A DNA stretch of 64,000 bases from Schistosoma mansoni (lineage: Eukaryota; Platyhelminthes; Trematoda; Strigeidida; Schistosomatidae). Positions 35,846 through 46,672 of this stretch are shown piece by piece. Location of the stretch: the NCBI RefSeq assembly GCF_000237925.1, contig NW_017386097.1, forward strand, positions 1-64,000, given 5' to 3'. Each line of letters begins with the position of its first letter. Position 1 is the stretch's first letter. The notes beneath the pieces were generated by a model, which worked only from the letters and a program-made list of their open reading frames with translations, had not been told where the DNA came from and did no database searches. The position numbers were made by a program, and so were the translations under genes.

Positions 35846-36824
35846 CAAACAGCTGCCCATCCAATGAAATCAATGTATATTATTGAAAAGTTGTAATTTA
35901 TTTATCTAAATGCCTGAGAAATTTAAATTTCTTCATCTTACTTGACAATCTAGGAATTTACTGTTATTGTGGTTTGCATATAAATTGTACATTTTTCGGA
36001 GGAATTTTATATTGCATTTGTTCCTATCATAAGTGCAACCGATCTTCATGTGATAAATTACCTACGTCATATCCGGTGATGTTGGATGGACTAGGCTATT
36101 TTTGGTCCAAATAAAGGTTTGTCAAAGACATAATTCCTACTTTGCATTTTACTCCCAATTTTTACCATGGTGTTTATGAAAAGAGATACGACCCCATTTA
36201 TCAGTCAACTATTCCTTGACGACATTTGACAAAATTCTACGATATTAGATGTTTAAGTTTTCACTCCTTATCATAGTACGGAAAGGAATAAGTAAAATTA
36301 AGAAGACAAATAAGAGTGATATAAAGAAATAGCGTGTAATAAAACGTTCACGATTTGAAAAACAGAGAGTGGATATATCTGTCTTGTGATCTGTGGTCTA
36401 TCAGTACCTAGATCATCTTGTTGACCAACAAGTCATCCTGAGGATCCTGGCAAACTCGTCCAACTTGCTTCATACACAACTTATTAATAACAAGCATCTT
36501 CGTATACCAATACCATGTCCTTTTCTAACTACCTCAATTTTGTTTTACTAGTTTAGTCCTATTCTGTAATCAGCATTGGATACAGGAGTAAACTGCCATA
36601 CAGCATGCTTCACAAGTAACCTGTCTGGTTTCTCCATCCAAATGTGATACAGCTCAATTAGTTTGTTTAGGATAGCGATTTTGTGACTATTTAAGTATCA
36701 GGGTATAATTGTCAATTCATGTTTTAAACTTTTGTTGTGATTTCCAAACAACTTTTCAAGTACAAATTCATTTATTCTGTTGAAAGAGGAATGAAACATA
36801 AAGAATTCCCAATTCCTCCTTTAG
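35846..36824. other. Intron of the RETREG-like gene
   Basis: No further repeat recognised; ends at the acceptor CCTCCTTTAG (36815-36824). Confidence 0.5.
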
Positions 36825-36991
36825 ATTCTAAGCGCTCACCTGGTTCATTCTCAGAACTTGTTTCCATTTGTCTGGAAAATGGGAGCATCATGTCTACTAC
36901 TGATCTCAGCCATTGGATATCTAGCTATCTTTATAGTGCACTTAATATCGCAAATAAACTTGCTCCGTGTCATCGGAATCATCCTCTCTCG
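36825..36991 (+). CDS. RETREG-like gene, exon 3 (inter-hairpin helices)
   Basis: 167 bp. The first two bases complete an Asp codon begun in exon 2. Encodes SKRSPGSFSELVSICLENGS and then LYSALNIANKLAPCHRNHPLS. This matches the FAM134 linker 'R..sh.iaesW......l..........P.kF' between the two hairpins. Ends at a GTGAGC donor, phase 0. Confidence 0.8.
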
Positions 36992-37704
36992 GTGAGCATT
37001 CCTAGCTTTCATATTCTTTTGGTATCGATTAGATTTATAATTCTTTTTGAGGTATTCTACATCATATAATTATTATAGTGCATAATCATTTCATTAATTC
37101 AGTTCTATTCTCAGAAAATTTCAATTTATCAGCTTGAATTGGAATTATAACAAAAGTTTGGAATAGTGGTAGTTTTTTGTGCTATCATTTCGAGTTTTAT
37201 CCTTAAATTCTGATTTAGATTATACTCATTTTTTCCAAATAATACAAAAACTGATGAAATTTGCATGTAGAAGGTAGCATTTATTGTTTGTTTTTCAAAA
37301 GAAAACATTGTGGAAAAGAAGAGGTCAGAAATAATTTTAACAACTCGACTCTCTTATTTTTTGGACAAACGATTTGATATTTTCGAACCAATTCTATGTG
37401 AGTAGTCAGGAAATACTGTTAATCAATAAAAACACTAGATTTCTTTCACGTTTTTAATTGTACTACCCTTAGTTATACAGATAGCATTAACGAAGGGTGA
37501 TTCTAATTCAGTTTATATTGTCAATAAATGTCTCGATTTCCCAACATTTTACAGAATCGGAGGTTGTACATTCCGAACACTACTGTAAATGTGGATCCCC
37601 ATACTTTGTATTGACATTTTTATTTCTTGATAGATGTAAAATCTCTTATCCATGCATTCCCATTTCTAATAACTTGTTTGGTATCACAAATTTCTTCATT
37701 AAGG

Positions 37705-37825
37705 TAATCCTGCTTCGGTTTGGCCACCCCAGCAGTATTCCAGCACTCACACAAATCGAATGGTTTATGTGGCGCATATCTACTTGATGCACCCCTTGTA
37801 CCAATGTTTATGTTTGAATAAATAA
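37705..37825 (+). repeat. R500 repeat, 3' end only (copy 7)
   Basis: Matches the last 120 bp of the family (GGTTTGGCCACCCCAGCAGTATT... to TTTGAATAAATAAA) in the intron between exons 3 and 4. Confidence 0.75.
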
Positions 37826-38754
37826 AGATAACGCTTCGCGGATCTTCTCTACAAAAAGGGCTATTCTAACTTAGTCTACAATAAAATCGAAAATAGAGAA
37901 GTGATGAAAACTACATTCTTGAGCTCTTACTCTCATATGTAATAGGATTTTTCAGACTTACCTCTATATTTTATACCGGGTACACAAAATGCAAATAAGA
38001 AAGTGCTAAGTTCCAGCATGTTTTTTGGAAAACCATTTTGTCGAACAAGACTTCCAGACTGATCTGTGTCTCCTTTCTAACAATAAAATGTTAGGTGGTT
38101 ATATTTTAAACCTTGCACCCTCACCTTAAAGTGCTTCATCATACTTAAGAAACATATCAATGAGATTTTTGCATGGTTATTAAAAACATGATTCCCTCAA
38201 TCAGTGTATGTATCATACGTCGTTGATGGTCATATCCGCAATCCAACCGTTCATCGGTCCCACAGTTTGGCTCTACCTAATCTATTAAAAAACTGTTTCT
38301 TAAGTCCGAATAATAGAATGATGACTAAAGCAATCAGCTTTCAACCAGTAAGTCACAAGTTCAAACTCCAACCCACTAACTGCGGTTTGGTCGACTGTGT
38401 CATTACTTCCTTATACACTCAGAACATGACTTGGAACCACAGATCTGATATCATTGGTCTCAAGAGATGATTAATTCATATTTCGTTCGTAACAATTTGT
38501 TGCCTGCATCGATAAAAAATCTTAATAAATAATAAAATAGCATCAAACTATAATTCATTTAGTATCAATTACTCAAAATGGTTGAAGTAGAAATATTCAT
38601 TGACTAGGGCTTCAGATTAGGTATATCTAAAGCTACGGTTTTGGAACTGTTGATAGCATCTTATCGTTTAAGACATGTATTTTCCAATATGTTGAAGTAT
38701 TGTTCAATTAGTGCTGACGAATAATTATATATTTTCCTTAATATTTTTTTTTAG
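37826..38754. other. Intron of the RETREG-like gene
   Basis: AT-rich; the open frame at 38204-38470 has no recognised motif. Ends with the T-rich acceptor at 38754. Confidence 0.45.
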
Positions 38755-39146
38755 TTTTTCATTATTTCAAGCTCTATTAGCATTGGATGCATCGTACTTA
38801 GCATGTATGTTTCCGGCGTAACCTTAGCTTATATAGCTCTCAATATTTGTCTAATTTTACCAACTTTGCTGCATCATCGTGTAATTTCCCGTGTTTGGGA
38901 CTTGATTAAACCTATTTTAAAGCGTATCGAAGCGGAGTTCGATAAAAATCCGTTAGAATCTCCCGAAGAACGTGATGCTGGTGAGCGAGAACTTTACGAG
39001 CCTATTGTTGAAGCTGCAAATGCTGCAAATTCTTCCGTATTCCCTGTTGGATTTTTAACAGACGTACCCATGAAACTGGAATCTAATCAGCTAGAGTCAG
39101 AAGAACTAGATAACTCGGAAGCAGTATTCATCAAACAGTTTGGTAG
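38755..39146 (+). CDS. RETREG-like gene, exon 4 (hairpin 2 and amphipathic helix)
   Basis: 392 bp. Encodes the second membrane hairpin: FFIISSSISIGCIVLSMYVS, then GVTLAYIALNICLILPTLLH. The amphipathic helix HRVISRVWDLIKPILKRIEA follows directly, as 'p.GvilSYl.ll...l.Pl......i..ri...i.piL..ld' does in FAM134 proteins. After it comes an acidic cytosolic tail (SPEERDAGERELYEP). The proline-rich turn and the long amphipathic helix are what separate this family from plain reticulons. Ends in phase 2 at a GTAAAC donor. Confidence 0.85.
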
Positions 39147-39639
39147 GTAAACATGTAACTTATAGTGAATTTAACGCTTTCGAATTAATGTAGATTGCGT
39201 ACTTTTTGTTAAGTTTCCATCAAACATATTTTCTACATAGTCCATTCTTGAGTGTTATTCTTTCTCATTAATCGACCATACCGTCAATAGTGTGAAAAAA
39301 TACAAGACTATTAAGGATGGTTTATTTTTAGTCACAAGTTAAGGTATGACTAAGTGATCACTTAATGATCTGTGAACTATGCCTGTTGTGTAACAGCGAA
39401 CCATGCTTACCAATTAATTTGAGTGCTGAACATGTTAGATTAAATTGATATTAAAATAGTCGAGAGCAGTGTACATTACTCAATGTTTGAGGTAAAATAT
39501 ATAATTCTCGAAATCTTATCAGTTACATTCTAAACAAACACTTATACCGATATATCCGTTTTTCGATGTTGAATCAAGCATTTAACAAAGGTTTTGAATT
39601 ACTAGATCTAATAATTATTTTCCACCTAGAAAGTGATTG

Positions 39640-39930
39640 GAAATGTGTTGGTCGTAGTTGGTTGTATATTCATTATAATTCTCTCCCGTATTTAGCCTTT
39701 GCTATCCAGTTTGGGTTCAATGGGTTTCTCTGATTCCAAGTACTGTCAAGTTGTATCTCATCATTTCCGTTGCTATTTGACTGATCTTCCCGGTCTCTCA
39801 CATTGTACGGACGTTCCATGTACCTATATTGATTGTTGCTCTGGTTGTTAGACGAGGCATCGGCCTCGTGACTTCCGAAGGATCTTGGCTTTCATCCTGA
39901 GGCATCATAATTCTTCCTTCAACTCCCAGG
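39640..39930 (-). mobile_element. RTE LINE (family B) 5' endonuclease fragment
   Basis: Minus strand reads ATINIGTWNVRTM and IATEMMRYNLTVLGI, the start of an AP-type endonuclease, with stops. It lies antisense in the last intron of the RETREG-like gene. It probably belongs to the same family as the 3' fragments with the TAAG tail, though no copy here links the two ends. Confidence 0.72.
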
Positions 39931-40078
39931 ACACAGTTTAAATGGTTTAATTTGTTTGGTAAATGAATAGGATGAAATAACTAGAAAAAAAGTAAAGACC
40001 AAATTTTCTTCCCCCTAACTTCACAGTGTTACTTATACGATGATTTTCTTTAATGTTTTCTTAAGTTTCTGATATTAG

Positions 40079-40340
40079 TTCTGAAGAATTGGATCGCTTG
40101 TTCTCTGAAGCTCTTGGTGAGCATGAAACTGCAGCAAAAAACACTATCAGATATAACAAATCCGATAATAATCATAATAATAATTCCTCAGAATTTACTG
40201 ACACAGACTATCCATATATAATTAAACAGGAAACAGTAGAAAAATCACATTCACCACCAATTTTATGGGCAATGGAAAGTGAGTATGCTACAGATGATGA
40301 TGAAAGCAGCGATATCATGGGTGAGGTAATTTCACATTAG
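40079..40340 (+). CDS. RETREG-like gene, last exon with candidate LIR motif
   Basis: Begins after TGATATTAG; its first base completes the serine codon AGT. Encodes SSEELDRLFSEALGEHE, close in style to the FAM134 'tsddLDr.seevfsrdl' segment. An Asn-rich stretch follows, then EFTDTDYPYIIKQE, where Y-P-Y-I preceded by acidic residues fits the core LIR pattern [WFY]-x-x-[LIV] (YPYI codons 40209-40220). It ends ESEYATDDDESSDIMGEVIS H, stop at 40338-40340. In vertebrate FAM134 the LIR is DDFELL near the C-terminus; here the motif differs but the position is similar. Whether it binds Atg8 proteins is inference. Confidence 0.8.
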
Positions 40341-40390
40341 ATATTATTTAAGAAGTAATGAAGATGTTTCATTTAACAAATTGTTATTTA

Positions 40391-40396
40391 AATAAA
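40391..40396 (+). promoter_or_regulatory. Polyadenylation signal of the RETREG-like gene
   Basis: AATAAA 51 bp after the stop codon; T-rich sequence follows within 60 bp. Confidence 0.65.
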
Positions 40397-42144
40397 GTAC
40401 TAATATTATTTTAATCCCATTTTTTGTTTAACTATAGTTTTCTTTTTTTTCTGCGGAAAATATTTGTTTTTTTTAACTTCAATTGTATCTTGTTTGGAGA
40501 GATTTAAATCATCCAATTTGTTGATATTCAAGACTAGATTTTAATCTGTCTTTACCGACATATATACATCGTAATTGGATCGTTTCGATGTAGCCATTTT
40601 GTCGCATGTTGATGTATAATACTGGAATATAGGTAATTTTAGCAGACAAGTCTCAAATGAAGTAAATTCATCCAACTTTGTATGCTGTATATACGCACTG
40701 AATTAGATAAACAATTAAAATATTTCACTAATATCCGTTGTTGTTGCTCTATAAAGTTTATCGAAAAACTGACTACATGAAACATCTTTCATACCAACCG
40801 TTGATGACTACTTTCCTGTTCTCTATATGCATATATTCAGAAAACCTTGGAGTTAACTCATTTCAATCGTCATATTAGTATAAACAAACTCTAATTCCTT
40901 GTCTGTATTTCATCTGAGTATATCATATTAGCTTTACTGTATATTAGAGTAAAGCCTGATCGGGATCTTGTCGGAAACAATATTGTTCACTCGTATGTGT
41001 TGTTCCAATTGACAACATAGAAATTCTTAGTGTCAAGTAAGTCGACCTAATTACAGTAGTTATGATTATGATATCGACTAAGCATTGAGAATATGACTGG
41101 AGACAAAGTAATTTAAAGGTATGCGTGAAGAGATACTGCAACATAAAATTTAGAGGACAATAAAATGAATGCATCTGCTTCACTGTAACCGATTCCCAGT
41201 TATGTCAACCAACAATTCCAATTACTGTTCTCTGTTATTTCATAGATGTCATCCAGACAGTCTAGACTAACCACTATGACTCAATTCGACAGTCAGTGAC
41301 TTAATGAACTGATTTAACCATCGAGTTGTGGATTTAAACGTGATTGCCATACTTCCATTCGTTTTTTGACTAACTTTTAATTACCATTTATAGTATCATT
41401 TCTATCCATTTTTTTTCAAATACATAGTTCCCTTTATTAACTAGAAAGGAAGCAAAAACAACGATCTATGCAGAATAAAGTGACCATTCATTTTATTTTG
41501 TTAAGTTCTCGTCGTCTTCTTAACATCCTGTGATACAAATGAGAGAAAAGCCTACTTTCGCTTGGAAAGAATAAAAAAATCTTCGACAGTGCAATTTCTA
41601 AACATCTCTTCCATAATTTCATCTTTCTAATTTCCCCTCATTACGTTTATCCAATGTATAGCAATCAAAACGAACATATTTGTGCCAGATAGCACTTTGT
41701 TAGTGAGTAACCTTGTTTTTAATGCCCTCATCCCAACGTCGGCTGATTCCGAGAAGTCAGATCTATTTTCAGGAAACAAATGTCGTACATTGGTCAGATG
41801 ATAAGTGCATGTGACTGACCAAGAAGTAGTTTTTTTATTTAGTGGTTTAATTTTTCAAGGAAAATGTAATATGTATGTATGCTAATTTCGGTTAATCATA
41901 AAATTACTTTCTCATTATCTTTTCACTCCAGTAGTCGTTTGGGCTTGTATATTAGTGTCAGCTCTTGGACACGGCACATAACAATTTTGATTAATTACTT
42001 ATCAACAACAAAATAATAAAAAAAAACGATGGGAGCAAATTATTTAAAAAGATTAATTAATTAGTTGTTCTCAGAAGGGGGTTCTATGGAGATTTTAGCA
42101 ATTTTATATAATTGAAATAATAAGTCAATTGAATCTAGAACACT
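40397..42144. other. Intergenic, no gene or repeat recognised
   Basis: AT-rich sequence. The small open frame at 40944-41183 (minus) shows no motif. Confidence 0.35.
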
Positions 42145-42293
42145 ATAGAAAACCTGGAAGCACTGGAAGGCCGTTTCGTCCTATTGTGGGACTCCTCATC
42201 AGTGCTCATCCACGACCCCGCCCGGCGAGATTCGAACCCAGGACCTATCAGTCTCGCGCGCTAGCACTTAACCGATAAACCAGTGAGCCGGGA
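42145..42293 (-). mobile_element. Hammerhead SINE, inverted pair member
   Basis: Minus strand: A-box region CTGGTTTATCGGTTAAGTGC, B-box GGTTCGAATCT, then GAGCACTGATGAGGAGTCCC and GGACGAAACGGCC. The ribozyme has the stem II and GAAAC parts, but the first base of the CUGANGA box is changed (AUGAGGA). Confidence 0.82.
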
Positions 42294-42400
42294 TCATGGA
42301 TACGCACAGTTGAGAAGCCCGATAATAGGACAAAACAGCCGTCCTGTGCTTCCAGGTTTTTCATGATGGTCTAGCTTCAATTGGCTCACCATTTCAACTA
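42294..42400 (+). mobile_element. Hammerhead SINE 3' part, inverted to the previous copy
   Basis: Starts in the ribozyme region (GGATACGCACAGTTGAGAAG) and ends in the family tail CTTCAATTGGCTCA. The head is missing. Confidence 0.72.
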
Positions 42401-42985
42401 TTTATAATTAATTGTTCGTTTGCAAATTTTCGTTATTTACGATGTTTGTTTTTTTAATGCTATAAAATCTGTGTAACATTCTTGCAATTGAAACAATTTT
42501 TTAAAAAAAGGTTCTATTTTTCCTTTTTTTTCAATAATCAGGTTTATCCATCTCCGATGATAATGAATAAAGATGTTGAACATGAAGGATTTGTATTTGT
42601 ACGAAAACAAGAATAAAACTAAAACTAAACTAATAATGACTTCATTCGTTGGGTCTTTTTTTCCCCCCAACTGTTCACTATCTGTATACAACCATACTCT
42701 ACTTTCCACAATTATTTATTCTATTAAGTTTTATTTCATACTTATTATTTCTATTAATGGTTGTTCAAAATAATCGAAATATATAAATGATAGAAAGATC
42801 AGGTATCCGAGTAGATCATTGTAAATTTGGTTATTATTGTTGCTATGCTGAAAGTATCCAAAAATCCTTTTTTTGTTTTCCTGTTTCTTTTTACAGATTT
42901 TAACTAATCCACATAGTTTTATGTGATAAAATGCATTTATATTGAAACATTTATACTTTTGTTTCTATTTTATTTATTTATTTAA
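42401..42985. other. AT-rich, no gene recognised
   Basis: Homopolymer-rich; open frames on both strands lack motifs. Confidence 0.35.
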
Positions 42986-43432
42986 GCCCCCAAATGCCCT
43001 GGTACGGCTGAGGGTGGGGAGAGTCTGCTCTCCATCTCGAAATGCTTTCACATGGCCACGCGTTCATAGCCTCTTTCAGGGAAGTCCTACTCATCGCCTT
43101 CTCGTGACTGGCGTGTTGTTTACGAAATTGAGAGGACCAAAAGCGAATGTCCGACGCTTTAACCGGGTTGGTGGATACGGCGAGTCCACCTAGGTGAGTT
43201 GGAAAACCCTGATTTCAAACCAATGGTGCATATGGGCTCCAGTATCATAAGGGAACAAACGGCGTATGAATTAATCGTTGGTCACCGGCTACCATGGAAC
43301 TGCATCTCCTTATGATGCTCCACTGCCTTGTGGATCAAGTCTTTAGGTCAAAGGCTCCGGATGTGGTCCCCTAAGAAAACCACCTGCTTCAGTTTGGGCA
43401 CCTGAGCAGTATCACAGCCCTCACACATAAAT
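42986..43432 (+). repeat. R500 interspersed repeat, copy 5
   Basis: Starts GCCCCCAAATGCCCTGG and runs to CAGCCCTCACACA; the last 80 bp and tail are missing. Confidence 0.85.
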
Positions 43433-43854
43433 GAAATGACGATTTCGACTGACAATCCTATTCACGCTCTTATTATATGCCAGATAATTTACTTTCATTT
43501 CTAGGAAAAGAAGGTATTTCTTTATTTATTCTTTCAACTTAATGTGTAATTTTTGAACGTGAGATTTAATGGATACTTGTTTTAACTTTTTTCTGTGATT
43601 GAAATCAGTTAAGGGTTCCATGGTTTATATTCCATGTGATACGAATTCGTAAGAAAAACCACTTATATTTAAAAATGTATAATTAATATTCTGAAAAAAT
43701 AAAGATATGGTACTGATTGGCAGAATACAAGTTTAAGTGATCTATTTAAACTGATCTCTTATAAATTTCAATAAAGCGGAAATAAACTCCGCGAAATAAT
43801 ATGAATTCTTCTGTCAGTTGTTTACAATAGTATTCAAGTATCAACAATTATACA

Positions 43855-43975
43855 GTTAGAAAAGGGTTCGAATCTTGCGAGGCAGGATCGTAGACGGCGA
43901 AACGGCCGTCCAGTGCTTCCAGGTTTTCCATGGTGGTCTAGCCTCAATTGACTCATGATTTCAACTATATAAAAT
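43855..43975 (+). mobile_element. Hammerhead SINE fragment, ribozyme core deleted
   Basis: Keeps the B-box (GGGTTCGAATCTTG), GGCGAAACGGCCGTCCAGTGC and the tail GGTCTAGCCTCAATTGACTC, but the CUGANGA-stem II part is missing. Confidence 0.72.
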
Positions 43976-44064
43976 TACATAATTGTACATTTGATTGATA
44001 ATAGTTATTATGATACAGAGGTATACATTTTTAAATGAATATCATGAATAGATTGATCTTAGAC

Positions 44065-44345
44065 CACCATTGAAAACCGGGAAGCACTGAACGGCCGTTT
44101 CGTTCTAGTATGGGACTCTTCAGTAGTGCGCATCCACGTGTTCGCACGCGGGGCTTGGACCTAGGACCTTCGGTCTCGCGCGTAAACGCTTAACCTCTAG
44201 ACCACTGAGCTGGCATCTAACGGTGTTAATGTCTAACTTCACCCAGTCGACGATATTGTGCGACCATCCACTATTGTCTTCAGTGAGTAAATGTCTCACA
44301 ACAGACATGGTTGAACTCCACTAGCCACGGTTTCTCACTAGAACT
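44065..44345 (-). mobile_element. Hammerhead SINE, near full-length, inverted to 43855
   Basis: Minus strand: a leader segment (GTTCAACCATGTCTGTTGTG..., shared with 58490-58605), A-box CAGTGGTCTAGAGGTTAAGC, a decayed B-box, then CACTACTGAAGAGTCCC and AGAACGAAACGGCCGTTCAG. CUGAAGA and GAAAC are present; one stem II pair is lost. Confidence 0.8.
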
Positions 44346-44816
44346 CCAAGTAATTCATATTGAAGCCAGTCGCCAGTGAGCGTATGATAATTATCAGTAT
44401 ACATTTTTGCAGGGTACTCAAGTAAATTTCACTAAAAGTTCTAAACCAAATATGTTTGTTCATAATAATACTGTTTTTAATTTTATGCTGCATTGGTAAC
44501 TTCGATTATTTGACTTTTCACTATTGATGATCTGTTTCCCAATTCTTCAAATCCCAATGTCTATGAGATTAATAATAGGAGTAATGTGTTGAATAAGTCT
44601 GTTTATGTTGTTAGTATGCACTTTTACACTGATTAGTATTCGTGGAGTACAACTTTTTTTATTGACGGATAAAATAAGTTGCCTCTCCGCCTTATATATT
44701 CAAGTCAGTCGATGATTCTATGTATCAACTAATTTTAAAACTCACTTATCAATTAGATATTTAGATATGAACCACACTTTAAGTGTGAGGACTAATGATA
44801 TTACCTTGTTGACGAA

Positions 44817-44905
44817 ACTGAAGTACGTGAAGCAGGATTCGAGCCAAGGAATTGGTGGCTAAAAGTCGATCGCCTTAACCACTAAGTCTAAACTGTACTT
44901 CACGT
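44817..44905 (-). mobile_element. tRNA-like sequence (Ser/Leu-type), pseudogene or SINE head
   Basis: Minus strand reads TTAGTGGTTAAGGCGATCGA and later GGCTCGAATCCTGC. The A-box and B-box fit a class II (Ser/Leu) tRNA, but the acceptor stem does not pair. Confidence 0.5.
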
Positions 44906-45084
44906 ATTATACACATACATGTGCATATTAATAACACAACCAAACTAGTTAATTACATTGGTAATTTCCCATGAATGCATGACTACTGAAGAATAAAATC
45001 TTCAGAAAGAAAATCACTTCACTGACATACTTGCTTTCTAAGTTTGAATAGACATGATGAGTTCACTTACTAGATTCTTTGACC

Positions 45085-45350
45085 GGGACTGATTTACGGA
45101 CGACCTTTGTGCGACACTGAACCGACCTTGAAAAAATTCACCTTACTACTAGGGTTAAATTAGGGTCTTAAAGTAGTGTAATGAGTCGGGATTAGGATTT
45201 ACAGTAGGACACTAAGGTCTTCATCTCAAATTGACATCAGCTATAATGTCAAGTGCTATTTAGCCGTATAGATGAAAGAATTTCGTGCCAAAAGCCAATA
45301 CCTGCTGTCCTAAATATGATTGATTCGTCCATAAATTATCGCCTCGTCAC
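45085..45350 (+). repeat. MITE-like repeat F
   Basis: About 260 bp, similar along its length to 57955-58250. Its right end, TCCATAAATTATCG, retains the terminal inverted repeat; the left end is decayed. Confidence 0.65.
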
Positions 45351-45959
45351 GTTTAAACTACTTATTAGTAGGTAGATTAATAGCTGTGAAATTTATTGCC
45401 AATGTGTCTGAAATGAATGAAGAATTGATTGTTTTTCTTTATGAGCCGCGTATGGATTTGATATTGATGATGAACTCAAGGGGGAGTTGCAAGGCTTATT
45501 AATATTTTAAATACCTGGGAACTATTTGTGCAAAATAATGAGAAATGATTGAAGAAGTCAACGACAATAAGTGTGTGATTTCAGTATTCATTTAATAAAT
45601 GAACAGAAACAAATTGCAATAAAACGGACGTATTACATGATATTTGTCAAAATAATTGGCATAAGTACGTTCACAAGTTAACTACTTCCAATGGTTAGGT
45701 TATAATAAACAGAGTATCAACAATCTTTACGCAAAGTGAGGGATAATATGTATATAATGTAAGTGAGAGGTCACAAGTCTTTTGTAGATCTCCGTTACTA
45801 CTTCGACTTCAAGGTAATAAGAATAGTTTGCAAGAAGTCACTTTACAGATAAAATTCAGGTTTTGTTTAGGTGGATACAAAAGAGTTCGGCCGTGTGTAT
45901 AGACCATATAGAATACAAGATATCGTTTGAAACATTTTATTTAATTTAACCTGATTTTC
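45351..45959. other. No gene or repeat recognised
   Basis: AT-rich sequence without supported features. Confidence 0.35.
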
Positions 45960-46594
45960 ATACTTACGCCTGTTACTCCCAATCGAGCATAGGCCGCCGA
46001 CCAGCATTCTCCAACCTACTCACTCTGTCATGCGCCTTCCTTTCTAGTTCTATCCAACTTTTGTTCATTCTTCTCATATCTCTCTCCATTTTTTGGCGTA
46101 ATGTGTTCTTTAGACTTCCTCTTCTCCTTTGACCTTCAGGATTCCATGTGAGGACTTTCCTTGTGACGCAGTTGTGTGCTTTCCTCAATGTGAGTCCTAT
46201 CCACTTCCAACACTTCTTCCTGATTTATTCCTCCACTGGAATCTGGTTTGCGCTTTCACAGTGGCTTGTTGCTGATAGTGTTTGGTCAACGGATCCGAAG
46301 TATTTTGCCTAGACAACTGTTAATAAACACCTGTATCTTCTGGATGATGGTTTTCGTAGTTCTCCAGGTTTCTGCCCCATACAGTAGAACTGTCTTGACA
46401 TTTGTATTGAAAATTCTGGTCTTGGTGTTGGTTATCTGACAGTTGTTTTGAGTTCCAGATGTTCTTCAGTTGTAGATATGCTGCTATTGCTTTGCCGATC
46501 TGCATCTTCACATCTGCATCAGATCCACCGTGTTTATTAATGATGCTGCCCAGATATGTAATGTTTTTCACATCCTCCAATGCTTTTCCGTCAT
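45960..46594 (-). mobile_element. RTE LINE (family B), 3' fragment
   Basis: Minus strand encodes MEDVKNITYLGSIINKHGGS, QLKNIWNSKQLSDNQ and [20 protein letters not shown], with frame changes, ending at the short CTTACG tail side. C-terminal third of the ORF only. Confidence 0.85.
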
Positions 46595-46672
46595 TTATTA
46601 TTTATTTTATTTATTTAAACACATATATATTGGTACAAAAGGGCACCAGATACATATGCGCCACACAAAATA
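46595..46672 (-). repeat. R500 repeat, 3' part of a copy split by an RTE LINE
   Basis: Minus strand: TTTGTGTGGCGCATATGTAT ... TTTAAATAAATAAAATAAA. The other piece of this copy lies at 49443-49497. Confidence 0.72.

Noticed and set aside
38204-38470. An 88-residue open frame as an additional RETREG exon
   Set aside because: The exon 3 to exon 4 junction is already in phase and matches the family; this frame shows no family motif.
44817-44905. Functional tRNA-Ser/Leu gene
   Set aside because: The internal promoter boxes fit but the acceptor stem does not pair and the variable arm is irregular.
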